Below, in pieces: positions 11,909-25,208 of a DNA stretch of 64,000 nucleotides. A program made the position numbers and the translations under genes. The notes below the pieces were generated by a model that did not search any database, was not told the DNA's origin, and was given only the letters and a program-made list of their open reading frames with translations. Origin of the DNA: Megalopta genalis (taxonomy: Eukaryota > Arthropoda > Insecta > Hymenoptera > Halictidae); contig NW_027476286.1 of NCBI RefSeq assembly GCF_051020955.1, positions 124,001 to 188,000 of the forward strand. Direction: 5' to 3'. How positions within the stretch are numbered: the first letter of the stretch is position 1; every line of letters begins with the position of its first letter.

Positions 11909-14900
11909 TTTGAAGCTAACTCGTTTGTTTCGTATGCATTGGAAGCTATATCACTTATATCGGAAGTATTTGAAGCTAAATCATATGTGTCGTATGGATT
12001 TGAAGCTGATCCTTCTACATCGCATTGACTTGAAGCTAAATCTAGTGTATCGCATGGATATGAAGCTAAGCCTTCTACATCGCATTGATTTGCAGCTAAA
12101 TCTAGTGTATCGCTTGGATATGAAGCTAAACCTTCTACATCGCATTGATTTGCAGCTAAATCATGTGTTTCGCATGGATTTTCAAGCTAACTCGTTCGTT
12201 TCGCCTGTATTTGAAGCTAGATCACGTATATCGCAAGTATTTGAAGTTAAATCATGTGTTTCGCTTGGATTTGAAGCTAAGCCTTCTACTTCGCATTGAT
12301 TTGAAGCTAAATCATTTGTTTTGCATGGAATTGAAGCTACCTCGTTTGTTCCTCCAGCTTTCGAAGCTATATCACTTATATCGGAAGTATTTGAAGCTAA
12401 ATCATATGTGTCGTATGGATTTGAAGCTGAACCTTCTACATCGCATTGATTTGAAGCTACATCTAGTGTATCGCATGGATTTGAAGCTACCTCGTTCGTT
12501 GCGCATGCAGTTAGATCTAAATAACGTATAACACAAGTATTTGAATCTAAACCATTTGTTTCGCATGGATTTGAAGCTAAACCTTCTACATCGCATTGAT
12601 TTGCAGCTAAATCATTTGTTTCGCATGGATTTGTATCTATATCGTTTGTTTCGCCTGCATTTGGAACTATATCACTTACATCGCAAGTATCTGAAGCTAA
12701 ATCATTTGTTTCACATGGATGTCAAGCTGAACCATCTACATCGCATTGATTTGCAGCTGAATCATGTGTTTGGCATGGATTTGAAGCTAACTCGTTCGGT
12801 TCGCCTGTATTTGAAGCTAGATGACGTATATCGCAAGTATTTGAAGTTAAATCATGTGTTTCGCTTGGATTTGAAGCTAAGCCTTCTACTTCGCATTGAT
12901 TTGAAGCTAAATCATTTGTTTTGCATGGAATTGAAGCTACCTCGTTTGTTCCTCCAGCTTTTGAAGCTATATTACTTATATCAGAAGTATTTGAAGCTAA
13001 ATCATATGTGTCGTATGGATTTGAAGCTGAACCTTCTACATCGAATTGATTTGTAGCTAAATCATGTGTTTCGCATGGATTTGAAGCTAACACGTTCGTT
13101 GCGCATGCAGTTAAATCTAAATAACGTATATCACAAGTATTTGAAGCTAAACCATTTGTTTCGCATGGATTTGAAGCTAAGCCCTGTAATTCGATTTGAT
13201 TTGAAGCTAAATCATTTGTGTCGCCGGATTTGAAGCTAAGCCTTCTACGTCGCATTGATTTGCATATAAATCATGTGTTTCGCTTGGATTTGAAGCTAAC
13301 TCGTTTGTTTCGTCTGCATTTGAAGCTATATCACTTATATCGCAAGTATCTGATGCTGAATCGTTTGTTTCGCATGGTATTGAAGCTAAACCTTCTACAT
13401 CGCATTGATTTGCAGCTAAATCATGTGTTTCGCATGGACATGAAGCTAACTCGTTTGTTTCGCATGCAGTTGAATATAAATCATGTTTATCACAAGTATC
13501 TGAAGCTAAATCATATGTTTCGCTTGAATTTGAAGCCAAGCCTTCTACTTCGCATTGATTTGAAGCTAAATTATGTGTTTCGCTTGGATTTGGAAGCTAA
13601 CTCGTTTGATTCGTCTGCATTTGACGCTATATCACTTATATCGCAAGTATCTGATGCTAAATCGTTTGTTTTACATGGATTTGAAGCTAAACCTTCTACG
13701 TCGCATTGATTTGCAGCTACATCATTAGTATCGCATGGATTTGAAACTAACTCGATTGTTTCTTCTGCATTTGAAGCTATATCACTAATATCGAGAGTAT
13801 TTGAAGCTAAATCATTTGTTTCGAAGAGATTTGAAGCCAAACCTTCTACATCGCATTGATTTGAAGCTAAATCGTGTGTTTCGCTTGGATTTGAAACTAA
13901 ATCATGTGTTTCGAATAGATTTGAAGCTAAGCCTTCTAGTTCGCACTGATTTGAAGCTAAACCAGTTTATTCGCATGGATTTGAAGCTAAGCCTTCTACT
14001 TTGCATTGAATTAAAGCTAAATCATGTGTTTCGCTTGGATTTGAAGCTACGCCTTCTACTTCGCATCGATTAAAAGCCAAATCATGTGTATCGCACGGAT
14101 TGGAAGCTAACTCGTTTGTTCCTCCTGCATTTGTAGTTATTTTATTTATACCGCAAGTATCTGAAGCTATATCATTTGTTTCGCATGGTTTGGAAGCTAA
14201 ACCGTCTACATCGCTTTGACCTGAAGCTAAATCATGTGTTTTGCATTGATTTGAAGCTAATTCGTTTGTTTCGCATGCAGTTGAAGCTCAATCATGTATA
14301 TCACAAGTATCTGAAGATAAATCATTTATTCCGCATGCATTTGAAGCTAAGTCGTTTACTTTGCATTGATTTGATGCTAAATAATGTGTTTCGCACGGAT
14401 TTGTATCTAACTCGTTTGTTTCGCATGGATTTGAAGCTAATCCTTCTACTAGGAATTGATTTGAAAATAAATCATGTGTTTCGCATGGATTTGAAGCTAA
14501 CTCGTTCGTTTCGTCTGCATGTGAAGCTATATCACTAATATCGCAAGTGTTTGAAGCTAAATCATTTGTTTCGAACGGATTTGAAGCTAAGCCTTTTACT
14601 TCGCATTGATTTGAAGTGAAATGACATGTGTTTCGCTTGGATTTGGATCTAACTCGTTTGTTTCGGCTGCAGTTGAAGCTGATTCAGGTATATCACAAGT
14701 ATTTGAAGCCATACCATTTGTTTCACTTGGATTTGAAGCCAAGCCTTCGACTTCGCATTCATTTGAAGCTAAATCATATGATTCGCATGGATTTGAAGCT
14801 ATCACGTTTGTTTCGCCTGCATTAGAATCTAAAACATGTGTTTTGCTTGGATTTGAAGCTAACTCGTTGGTTTCGTCTGGGTTTGAAGCTATATCACTTA

Positions 14901-15450
14901 TATCGCAAGTATATGAAGCTAAATCATATGTTTCGCATGGATTTGAAGCTAAACCGTCTACATTGCATTGATTTGCATCTAAATCATGTGTCTCGCTTGG
15001 ATTTGGAGGTAACTCGTTTGATTCGCATGCAGGTGAATCTAAATCATGTATGTCACAAGTATTTGAAGCTGAACAGTTTGATTCACATGGATTTGAACCT
15101 GAGGGTTCTACTTCGCAATGTTTTGAAGCTAAATCATTCGAATTCGCATGGATATGAAGCTAAGCCTTCTAATTCGAATTGATTTCAATTAAAATCATGT
15201 GATCTGCATGGCTATGACGCCAACTCGTTTATTTCGCCTGCATTAGAAGATATATCACATATATCGCAAGTATTTGAAGCTAAATCATATGTTTCGCGCG
15301 GACTTGAAGCTAAACCTTCTACATCGCATTGGTTTGGAGCTGAATCATGTGTTTCGCATTTATTTGATGCTAACTCGTTTGTTTCGCATGCAGTTGAAGC
15401 TAAGTCATGTATATCATAATTAGTTTAAGATAAATCATTTGTTTCGTATG

Positions 15451-16170
15451 GATTTGAAGCTAAACCATCTACATCGCATTGGTTTGAAACTAAATCATGT
15501 GTTTCGCATGTATTTGAAGCTAACTCGTTTGTTTCGTTTGCATTTGAAGCTATATCACTTATATCGGAAGTATTTGAAGCTAAATCATATGTGTCGTATG
15601 GATTTGAAGCTGAACCTTCTACATCGCATTGATTTGAAGCTAAATCTAGTGTATCGCATGGATTTGAAGCTAAACCTTCTACATCGCATTGATTTGCAGC
15701 TAAATCATGTGTTTCGCATGGATTTGAAGCTGGGCCTTATACTTCGCATTGATTAGAAGCTAAATAATGTGTTTCGCATGGATTGAATGCTAAATCATGT
15801 ATTTTCCTTGGATTTGAAGCTAAACCATCTACATCGCATTGGTTTGAAACTAAATCATGTGTTTCGCATGTATTTGAAGCTAACTCGTTTGTTTCGTTTG
15901 CATTTGAAGCTATATCACTTATATCGGAAGTATTTGAAGCTAATCATATGTGTCGCATGGATTTGAAGCTGAACCTTCTACATCGCATTGATTTGAAGCT
16001 AAACCATTTGTATCGCATGGATTTGTAGATAAGCCTTCTACTTCGCATTGATTTAAAGATAAATCATGTGTTTCGCTTGGATTTGATGCTGGGCCTTATA
16101 CTTCGCATTGATTAGAAGCTAAATAATGTGTTTCGCATGGATTGGAAGCTAAATCATGTATTTTCCTTGG
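15451..16170. repeat. 360-bp tandem duplication in block Z
   Basis: The motif taaaccatctacatcgcatt occurs at 15461 and 15821, and tgggccttat at 15731 and 16090. The two ~360-bp copies sit side by side. One copy carries a single-base deletion (gaagctaatcatatg near 15940), which explains the offset change from 360 to 359. Confidence 0.8.
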
Positions 16171-17129
16171 ATTTGAAGCTAACTCGTTTGTTTCGCCTGC
16201 ATTAGAAGCTATTTCATTTATACCACAAGTATTTGAAGCTAAATCATTCGTTTGGCATGGATTTGAAGCTAAGCCTTCTACCTCGCTTTGATTTGAAGTC
16301 GAATCATGTGCTTCGCATGGATTTGAAGCTAACTCGTTTGTTTCACCTGCATTTAAAGCTATATCACTAATTTCGAGAGTATTTGAAGCTAAATCATTCG
16401 TTTCGCACAGATTTGAAGCTAAGCCTTCTACATCGCATTGATTTCATTGTAAATCATGTGTTTCGCATGGATTTGAAGCTAACTCGTTTGTTCCGCTTGC
16501 ATTCGAATATATATCATGTATATCACAAGTATTTGAAGCTAAACCATTTGTTTCGCATGGATATGATGCTAACTCGTTTGTTTCGCCTGCATTTGAAGCT
16601 GTATCACTTATATCGCAAGTTCCTGTGCTAAATCTTTTGTTTCGCATGGATTTGAAGCTAATCCTTCTACTTCGCAGTGATTTGAAGCTAAATCATTTGT
16701 TTCGCATAGATTTGAAGCTAACTCGTTTGCTACCCCTGCATTTGAAGCTATATCACTTATATCGCAAGTTCCTGTGCTAAATCTTTTGTTTTACATGGAT
16801 TTGAAGCTAAACCTTCCGTATCGCATTGATTTGCAGCTAAATCATGTGTTTCGCATGGATTTGATGCTAACTCGTTTGCTTCGTCTGCATTTGAAGCTAT
16901 ATCGCTTATATCCCAAGTATTTGAAGCTAAATCATTTGTTTCGCATGAATTTGAAGGTAAACCTTCTACATCGCATTGATTTGAAGCTAAATCATGTGTT
17001 TCGCATGGATTTGAAGCTAAACCTTCTACATCACACTGATTTGCTGCTAAATCATGTGTTTCGCATGGATTTGAAGCTAACTCGTTTGTTTCCCCTGCAT
17101 TTGAATCTATATCACTTACATCGCAAGTA

Positions 17130-17279
17130 TCTGAAGCTAAATCGTTTGTGTCGCATGTATTTGAAGCAAAGCCTTCTACTTCGCATTGATTTTAAACTAA
17201 ATCATGTGTTTCGCATGGATTTGAAGCTAACTCGTTTGTCTCGCCTGCATTTGAAGCTATATCACACATATCGCAAGTA
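17130..17279. repeat. Representative 150-bp higher-order repeat A-B-C-D-E
   Basis: This is a clean example of the five-monomer HOR, exactly 5 x 30 bp: A at 17130-17159, B at 17160-17189, C at 17190-17219, D at 17220-17249, E at 17250-17279. Class marks are the centre plus the tail: A ...atcatttgt...gcatgga (here gtttgtg and gcatgta), B ccttctac...gcattga, C atcatgtgt...gcatgga, D actcgtttgt...cgcctgca, E tatcac..atatcgcaagta. Read on the minus strand in reverse order the same units give SNTCDISDIA, SNAGETNELA, SNPCETHDLA, SNQCEVEGLA and SNPCETNDLA as class consensus. The same cyclic order can be followed through most of the window, interrupted by lost or doubled monomers. Confidence 0.9.
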
Positions 17280-18756
17280 TTTGAAGCTAAATCATTCGTT
17301 TCGCATGGATTTGAAGCTAAGGCTTCTAATTTGCACTGTTTTGAAGCTAAATAATGTATTTCGCGTGGATTAGAAGCTAACTCGTCTGTTTCGAATGCAG
17401 CTGAAGCTAAATCAAGTATATCACAAGTATTTGAAGCTAAGCGATTTGAATCGCATGGATTTGAAGATAAGCCTTCTACTTCGCATTGATTTGAAGTTAA
17501 ATCATGTGTTCCGCATGGATTTGACGCTAACTCTTTTGTTTCGCCTGCATTTGATGCTATATCACTTATATCGCATGTATTTGAAGCTAAATCATTTGTT
17601 TCGGGCGTATTTGATGCTAAACCTTCTACATCGCATTGATTTGAATCTAAATCATGTGTTTCGCATGGGTTTTGAAGCTAAACCTTCTACATCGCAATGA
17701 TTTGAAGCGAAACCTTCTACATCGCATTGATTTGCTGCTAATTCATGTGTTTCTCATGTATTTGAAGCTGACTCGTTCGTTGCGCATGCAGTTAAATCTA
17801 AATAACCTATATCACAAGTATTTGTATCTAAACCATTTGTTTCGCATGGATTTGAATCTAAGCCATCTACTTCGCATTGATTTGAAGCTAAATCACGTGT
17901 ATCGCATGGATTTCAAAGCTAACTCGTTTGTTTCGCCTTCATTTGAAGCTACGTCACTTATGTCGCAAGTATTTGAAGCTAAATAATTAGTGTCGCTTGG
18001 ATTTGAAGCTAAGCCTTCAACTTCGAATTGATTTGAAGCTTAATCATATGTTTCGCATGGATTTGAAGCTAAGCCTTCTACTTCGCATTGATTTGAAGCT
18101 AAATCATGTGTTCGGCTTGGATTTGAAGCTAACTTGTTTGTTTCGCATGCAGTAGAAGCTAAATCATGTATTTCACATGTATTTGAAGCTAAACAATTTG
18201 ATTCGCATGGATTTGAACCTAAGCCTTCTACTTCGCATTGATTTGAAGCTAAATCATAAGATCCGCATGGATTTGAAGCTAACTCGCTTGTTTCACATGC
18301 AGTTGTAGCTACATCATGTTTATCACAAGTATCTGAATCAAAACCATTTGTTTCGCGTGGATTTGAAGCTAAACCTTCCACATCGCATTGATTTGAAACT
18401 AAATCTTTTGTTTCTCATGTATTTGAAGCGAAACCTTCTACTTCGCATTGATTTGAATATAATCATGTGTTTCGCATGGAACTGAAGCTAACTCGTTTGT
18501 ATCCCCTGCATTTGAAGCTATATCACTTATATAGCAAGTATCTGATGCTAAATTATTTGTTTCGCATGGATTGGAAGCTAAATCTTCTACATCGCATTGA
18601 TTTGCAGCTAAATCATGTGTTTCGCATGTATCTGAAGCTAACTCGTTTGTTGCGCATGCAGTTAAATATAAATAACGTATATCACAAGTATTTGTAGCTA
18701 AACCATTTGTTTCGCATGGATTTGAAGCTAATCCTTCTACTAAGAATTGACTTGAA

Positions 18757-21700
18757 ACTAAATCATGTGTTTCGCATGGATTTGAAGCTAAGTCGTTTGT
18801 TTCGCTTGCAGTTGAAGCTAAAGCATAAGTATCTGAAGCAAAACAATTTTTGTCGCTTATATTTGAAGCTGAACCACTTGTTTCCCATGAATTTGAACCT
18901 AAATCATGTTTTTCGCATGCATTTTTAGCTTACTCATGTTCTTTGCATGGATTTGACGCTAACTCGTTTGTGTCGCCGGCATTTGAAGCTATTTCATTTA
19001 TATCGCAAGTATTTGAAGCGAATCCATTTGTTTCGCATGGATTTGAAGCCAAGCCTTCTACATCGCATTGATTTGAAGCTACATCATGTGTATCGCATGG
19101 ATTTGAAGCTAACTCGTTTGTTTCGCCTGCATTTGAAGCTATATCACTCATATCGTAAGTACTTGATGCTAAATCATTTGTTTCGCATAGATTTGAAGCC
19201 ATCCTGCTACTTCGCGTTGATCTGAAGCTAAATCATGTGTTTCGCATTGATTTGAAGCTAACTCGTTTGTTTTTCTGCTTTTGAACCTACTTCATTTATA
19301 TCGCAAGTATTTGAAGCTACATCGTTTGTTTCCCATACATTTGAAGCTGTATCCCTTATATTCGCAAGTATTTGACGTTAAATCATTCTTTTCGCATGGA
19401 TTTGAAGCTAATCCTTCTACCGGGAATTGACTTGAAACTACATCATTTGTTTTGCATGGTTTTGAAGCTAACTCATTTGTTTCACCTGCATTTGGATCTA
19501 TATCACTTAAATCGCAAGTATTTGACCTAAATCAATTGTTTCGAATGGATTTGAAGCTAATTCTTCTACATCGTATTGATTTGAAGACAAATCATGTCTT
19601 TCGCCTGGATTTGAAGCTAACTCTTCTACTTCGCATTGATTTGAAGCTAAACCATTTGTTTCGCATGTATTTGAAGCTAAGCCTTCTACTTGGAATTGAA
19701 ATCAAGCTAAATCATGTGTTTCGCATGGATTTGAAGCTAACTCGTTCGTTGCGCATGCAATTAAATCTAAATAACGTAGATCACAAGTATTTGTAGCTAA
19801 ACCATTTGTTTCGCATGGATTTCAAGCTAAACCTTCTATATAGCACTGATTTGAAGCTAAACCTTCTACATCTTATTCATCTGAACCTAAATCATTTGTT
19901 TCGCATGGATTTGAAGCTAAACCTCCTACATCGCATTGACGTGCAGCTAAATCATGTGTTTCGCATGTATTTGAAGCTGCCTCGTTTGTTGCGCATGCAG
20001 TTGAAGCTAAATAACGTATATCACAAGTATTTGTATCTAAACCATTTGTTTCGCGTGGATTTGAATCTAAGCCTTGTACTTCCAGTTGATTTGAAGCTAA
20101 ATCATGTGTAACGCTTGGATTTGAAGCTAACTCGTTTTTATCCCCTGAAATTGAAGCAATATCACTTATAAAGCAAGTATCTGGTGCTAAATTATTTGTT
20201 TCGCATGGATTGGAAGCTAAACCTTCTACATCGCATTGATTTGCAGCTAAATCATGTGTTTCGCATGGACTTGAAGCTAACTCGTTTGTTTCGCACGCAG
20301 CTAAAGCTATATCACCTATATCCGAAGTGTTTGAAGCTCAAACGTTTGTTCCGCATGGATTTGAAGCTAAACCTTCCACGTCGCTTTGATTTGAAGCTAA
20401 ATCAAGTGTTTTTCATGGATTTGAAGCTAACTCGTTTGTTCCCCATGCATTTGAAGCTATATCACTTATACTGCAATTATCTGAAGCTAAATCATTTGTT
20501 TCGCATGGATTTGAAGCTAAACCTTCAACATCGCATTGATTTGTAGCTAAATCATTTGTTTCGCTTGGATTTGTAGCTATCTCGTTTGTTTGGCCTGCAT
20601 TTGAAACTATATCACTTACATCGCAAGTATCTGAAGCTAAATCATTTGTTCCGCTTGGATTTGATGCTAAACCTTCTACGTAGCATTGATTTGAAGCTGA
20701 ATCATGTGTTTTGAATCCATTTGTAGCTAACTCGTTTGTTTCCCCTGCGGTTGAAGCTATATCACTTATGTCGCAAGTATCTAAACCTAAATCATTTGAT
20801 TCGCATGGATTTGAAGCTACTCCTACTACTTCGCATTGAATTGAATCTAAATCATGTGTATCGCTTGGATTTTCAAGCTAACTCGTTTGATTCGTCTGCA
20901 TTTTGAAGCTATATCGCTTATAACCCAAGTGTTTCAAGCAAAATCATTTGTTTCGCATGAATTTGAAGGTAAACCTTCTACATCGCATTGATTTGAAGCT
21001 AAATCATGTGTTTCGCATGGATTTGAAGCTAACTCATTTGACTCTCCTGCATTTGAAGCTAAATCACTTACATCGCAAGTATCTGAAGCTAAATCATTTG
21101 TCTCGCATGGATTTGAAGCTAAACCTTCTACATCGCAATGATTTGCAGCTAAATCATGTGTTTCGCATGATTTTGAAGCTAAATCATGTTTTTCACAAGT
21201 ATTTGAAGCCGAACCATTAGATTCGCATGGATTTGAAGCTAAGCCTTCTACATCGCATTGATTTGCAGCTAAATCATGTGTTTTGCATGATTTTGAAGCT
21301 AAATCATGTTTTTCACAAGTATTTGAAGCCGAACCATTAGATTCGCATGGATTTGAAGCTAAGCCTTCTACTTCGCACTGATTTGAATCTAAATCATGTG
21401 TTTCTCTTGGATTTGAAGCTAAGCCTTCTACTTCCCATTGATTAGAAGCTAAATCATGTGTTTCGCATGGATTTGAAGCTAACTTGTTTGTTCCGCCTGC
21501 ATTTGAAGCTATTACATTTATACCGCAAGTATTTGAAGGTAAATCATTCGTTTCGCCTGCATTTGAAACTATATCACTTACATCGCCAGTATCTGAAACT
21601 AAATCATTTGTTCCGCATGGATTTGATGCTAAACCTTCTAGATCGCATTGATTTGAAAATTAATCGTGTGTTTTGCATGGATTTGCGGCTAACTCGTTGG

Positions 21701-21768
21701 TTTCCACTGCTTTGAAGCTATATCACTTATATCGCAAGTATCTGATGCTAAATCATTTGTTTCGCATG
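18757..21768. repeat. ~3.4-kb segmental duplication, copy 1
   Basis: This is repeated at 22167-25208 with offset 3,410-3,411 up to about 21.07 kb and 3,440 from about 21.4 kb. The offset changes because copy 2 carries 150 bp (one HOR) that copy 1 lacks near 21.08 kb. Copy 1 carries a 120-bp direct duplication (21121-21240 / 21241-21360) that copy 2 lacks; +150-120 gives the observed +30. Both copies share an E monomer shortened by 9 bp (aaagcataagta near 18820 and 22230). Confidence 0.9.
21121..21360. repeat. 120-bp direct duplication
   Basis: Four monomers are repeated once: the stretch with gtttttcacaag and gaaccattagattcgc occurs at 21121-21240 and again at 21241-21360. It is absent from the matching place in the second 3.4-kb copy, so it arose after, or was lost after, the larger duplication. 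Confidence 0.88.
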
Positions 21769-21860
21769 TATTTGAAGCGAAACCTTCTACATAGCATTGA
21801 TTTGAAGCTAAACATTCTACATCGCATTAATTTGCAGCTAAATCATGTGTTTCGCATGGA

Positions 21861-22040
21861 TTTGAAGCTAACTCGTTCGTTGCGCATGCAATTAAATCTA
21901 AATAACGTAGATCACAAGTATTTGTGGCTAAACCATTTGTTTCGCATGGATTTGAAGCTAACTCGTTCGTTGCGCATGCAATTAAATCTAAATAACGTAG
22001 ATCACAAGTATTTGTAGCTAAACCATTTGTTTCGCATGGA
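21861..22040. repeat. 90-bp direct duplication of a D3-E3-A triplet
   Basis: Three monomers (actcgttcgttgcgcatgca, aattaaatctaaataacg with tagatcacaag, then tttgtggctaaacc or tttgtagctaaacc) are repeated back to back. It lies in the linker between the two 3.4-kb copies. Confidence 0.88.
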
Positions 22041-22166
22041 TTTGAAGCTAAACCTTCTATATAGCATTGATTTGAAGCTAAACCTTCTACATCTTATTCA
22101 TCTGAACCTAAATCATTTGTTTCGCATGGATTTGAAGTTAAACCTCCTACATCGCATTGACGTGCA

Positions 22167-25100
22167 GCTAAATCATGTGTTTCGCATGGATTTGAAGCTA
22201 ACTCGTTTGTTTCGCTTGCAGTTGAAGCTAAAGCATAAGTATCTTGAAGCAAAACAATTTTTGTCGCTTATATTTGAAGCTGAACCACTTGTTTCCCATG
22301 AATTTGAACCTAAATCATGTTTTTCGCATGCATTTTTAGCTTACTCATGTTCTTTGCATGGATTTGACGCTAACTCGTTTGTGTCGCCGGCATTTGAAGC
22401 TATTTCATTTATATCGCAAGTATTTGAAGCGAATCCATTTGTTTCGCATGGATTTGAAGCCAAGCCTTCTACATCGCATTGATTTGAAGCTACATCATGT
22501 GTATCGCATGGATTTGAAGCTAACTCGTTTGTTTCGCCTGCATTTGAAGCTATATCACTCATATCGTAAGTACTTGATGCTAAATCATTTGTTTCGCATA
22601 GATTTGAAGCCATCCTGCTACTTCGCGTTGATCTGAAGCTAAATCATGTGTTTCGCATTGATTTGAAGCTAACTCGTTTGTTTTCCTGCTTTTGAACCTA
22701 CTTCATTTATATCGCAAGTATTTGAAGCTACATCGTTTGTTTCCCATACATTTGAAGCTGTATCCCTTATATTCGCAAGTATTTGACGTTAAATCATTCT
22801 TTTCGCATGGATTTGAAGCTAATCCTTCTACCGGGAATTGACTTGAAACTACATCATTTGTTTTGCATGGTTTTGAAGCTAACTCATTTGTTTCACCTGC
22901 ATTTGGATCTATATCACTTAAATCGCAAGTATTTGACCTAAATCAATTGTTTCGAATGGATTTGAAGCTAATTCTTCTACATCGTATTGATTTGAAGACA
23001 AATCATGTCTTTCGCCTGGATTTGAAGCTAACTCTTCTACTTCGCATTGATTTGAAGCTAAACCATTTGTTTCGCATGTATTTGAAGCTAAGCCTTCTAC
23101 TTGGAATTGAAATCAAGCTAAATCATGTGTTTCGCATGGATTTGATGCTAACTCGTTCGTTGCGCATGCAATTAAATCTAAATAACGTAGATCACAAGTA
23201 TTTGTAGCTAAACCATTTGTTTCGCATGGATTTGAAGCTAAACCTTCTATATAGCATTGATTTGAAGCTAAACCTACTACATCTTATTCATCTGAACCTA
23301 AATCATTTGTTTCGCATGGATTTGAAGCTAAACCTCCTACATCGCATTGACGTGCAGCTAAATCATGTGTTTCGCATGTATTTGAAGCTTCCTCGTTAGT
23401 TGCGCATGCAGTTGAAGCTAAATAACGTATATCACAAGTATTTGTATCTAAACCATTTGTTTCGCGTGGATTTGAATCTAAGCCTTGTACTTCCAGTTGA
23501 TTTGAAGCTAAATCATGTGTAACGCTTGGATTTGAAGCTAACTCGTTTTTATCCCCTGAAATTGAAGCAATATCACTTATAAAGCAAGTATCTGGTGCTA
23601 AATTATTTGTTTCGCATGGATTGGAAGCTAAACCTTCTACATCGCATTGATTTGCAGCTAAATCATGTGTTTCGCATGGACTTGAAGCTAACTCGTTTGT
23701 TTCGCACGCAGCTAAAGCTATATCACCTATATCCGAAGTGTTTGAAGCTCAAACGTTTGTTCCGCATGGATTTGAAGCTAAACCTTCCACGTCGCTTTGA
23801 TTAGAAGCTAAATCAAGTGTTTTTCATGGATTTGAAGCTAACTCGTTTGTTCCCCATGCATTTGAAGCTATATCACTTATACTGCAATTATCTGAAGCTA
23901 AATCATTTGTTTCGCATGGATTTGAAGCTAAACCTTCAACATCGCATTGATTTGTAGCTAAATCATTTGTTTCGCTTGGATTTGTAGCTATCTCGTTTGT
24001 TTGGCCTGCATTTGAAACTATATCACTTACATCGCAAGTATCTGAAGCTAAATCATTTGTTCCGCATGGATTTGATGCTAAACCTTCTACGTAGCATTGA
24101 TTTGAAGCTGAATCATGTGTTTTGAATCCATTTGTAGCTAACTCGTTTGTTTCCCCTGCGGTTGAAGCTATATCACTTATGTCGCAAGTATCTAAACCTA
24201 AATCATTTGATTCGCATGGATTTGAAGCTACTCCTACTACTTCGCATTGAATTGAATCTAAATCATGTGTATCGCTTGGATTTTCAAGCTAACTCGTTTG
24301 ATTCGTCTGCATTTGAAGCTATATCGCTTATATCCCAAGTGTTTCAAGCTAAATAATTTGTTTCGCATGAATTTGAATGTAAACCTTCTACATCGCATTG
24401 ATTTGAAGCTAAATCATGTGTTTCGCATGGATTTGAAGCTAACTCATTTGACTCTCCTGCATTTGAAGCTAAATCACTTATATCGCAACTATCTGCAGCA
24501 AAATCATTGGTTTCGCGTGGATTTGAAGCTAAACCTTCTACATCACACTGATTTGCTGCTAAATCATGTGTTTCGCATGGATTTGAAGCTAACTCGTTTG
24601 TTTCCCCTGCATTTGAAACTATATCACTTACATCGCAAGTATCTGAAGCTAAATCATTTGTCTCGCATGGATTTGAAGCTAAACCTTCTACATCGCATTG
24701 ATTTGCAGCTAACTCATGTGTTTCGCATGATTTTGAAGCTAAATCATGTTTTTCACAAGTATTTGAAGCCGAACCATTAGATTCGCATGGATTTGAAGCT
24801 AAGCCTTCTACTTCGCACTGATTTGAATCTAAATCATGTGTTTCTCTTGGATTTGAAGCTAAGCCTTCTACTTCCCATTGATTAGAAGCTAAATCATGTG
24901 TTTCGCATGGATTTGAAGCTAACTTGTTTGTTCCGCCTGCATTTGAAGCTATTACATTTATACCGCAAGTATTTGAAGGTAAATCATTCGTTTCGCCTGC
25001 ATTTGAAACTATATCACTTACATCGCCAGTATCTGAAACTAAATCATTTGTTCCGCATGGATTTGATGCTAAACCTCCTAGATCGCATTGATTTGAAGAT

Positions 25101-25208
25101 TAATCGTGTGTTTTGCATGGATTTGCGGCTAACTCGTTGGTTTCCACTGCTTTGAAGCTATATCACTTATATCGCAAGTATCTGATGCTAAATCATTTGT
25201 TTCGCATG
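22167..25208. repeat. ~3.4-kb segmental duplication, copy 2
   Basis: Partner of 18757-21768. Differences visible by eye include one extra t near 22234 (atcttgaagc against atctgaagc), one t fewer at the D monomer near 24310, gtttcaagctaaataat against gtttcaagcaaaatcat near 24350, and the extra 150-bp HOR near 24.5-24.65 kb. No reading frame is conserved between the copies beyond what sequence identity forces. Confidence 0.9.

Larger units (their letters stand above)
4151..13210. repeat. Block Y1 of the array
   Basis: No gene is seen. Markers are E monomers with tatcggaagta followed by atatgtgtcgtatgga, the tctagtgtatcgcatgga C variant, and D3-E3 pairs. Sequence from about 4.15 to 6.2 kb is repeated with small changes at 40.0-41.9 kb and 45.2-47.3 kb, ~36 and ~41 kb away. 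A 420-bp step repeats at 8309 and 8729, and a 930-bp duplication lies at 10049-11908. The longest plus-strand stop-free run, 309 codons (4596-5525), is here. It is only an uninterrupted phase of the decapeptide reading. Confidence 0.85.
13211..18756. repeat. Divergent block Z
   Basis: No gene is seen. The A-E classes are still readable but neighbouring HORs differ from each other by many substitutions. Unusual lengths are common (for example gaagtgaaatgacatgtg near 14615, attcgaattcgca near 15138). Large near-identical duplications are not evident. One 360-bp step repeats at 15,451 and 15,811 with the marker gggccttatacttcgc at 15731 and 16090. A 150-bp step repeats the odd gcaagttcctgtgctaa monomer at ~16613 and ~16764. 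Higher divergence suggests an older, less recently homogenised part of the array. Confidence 0.75.
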
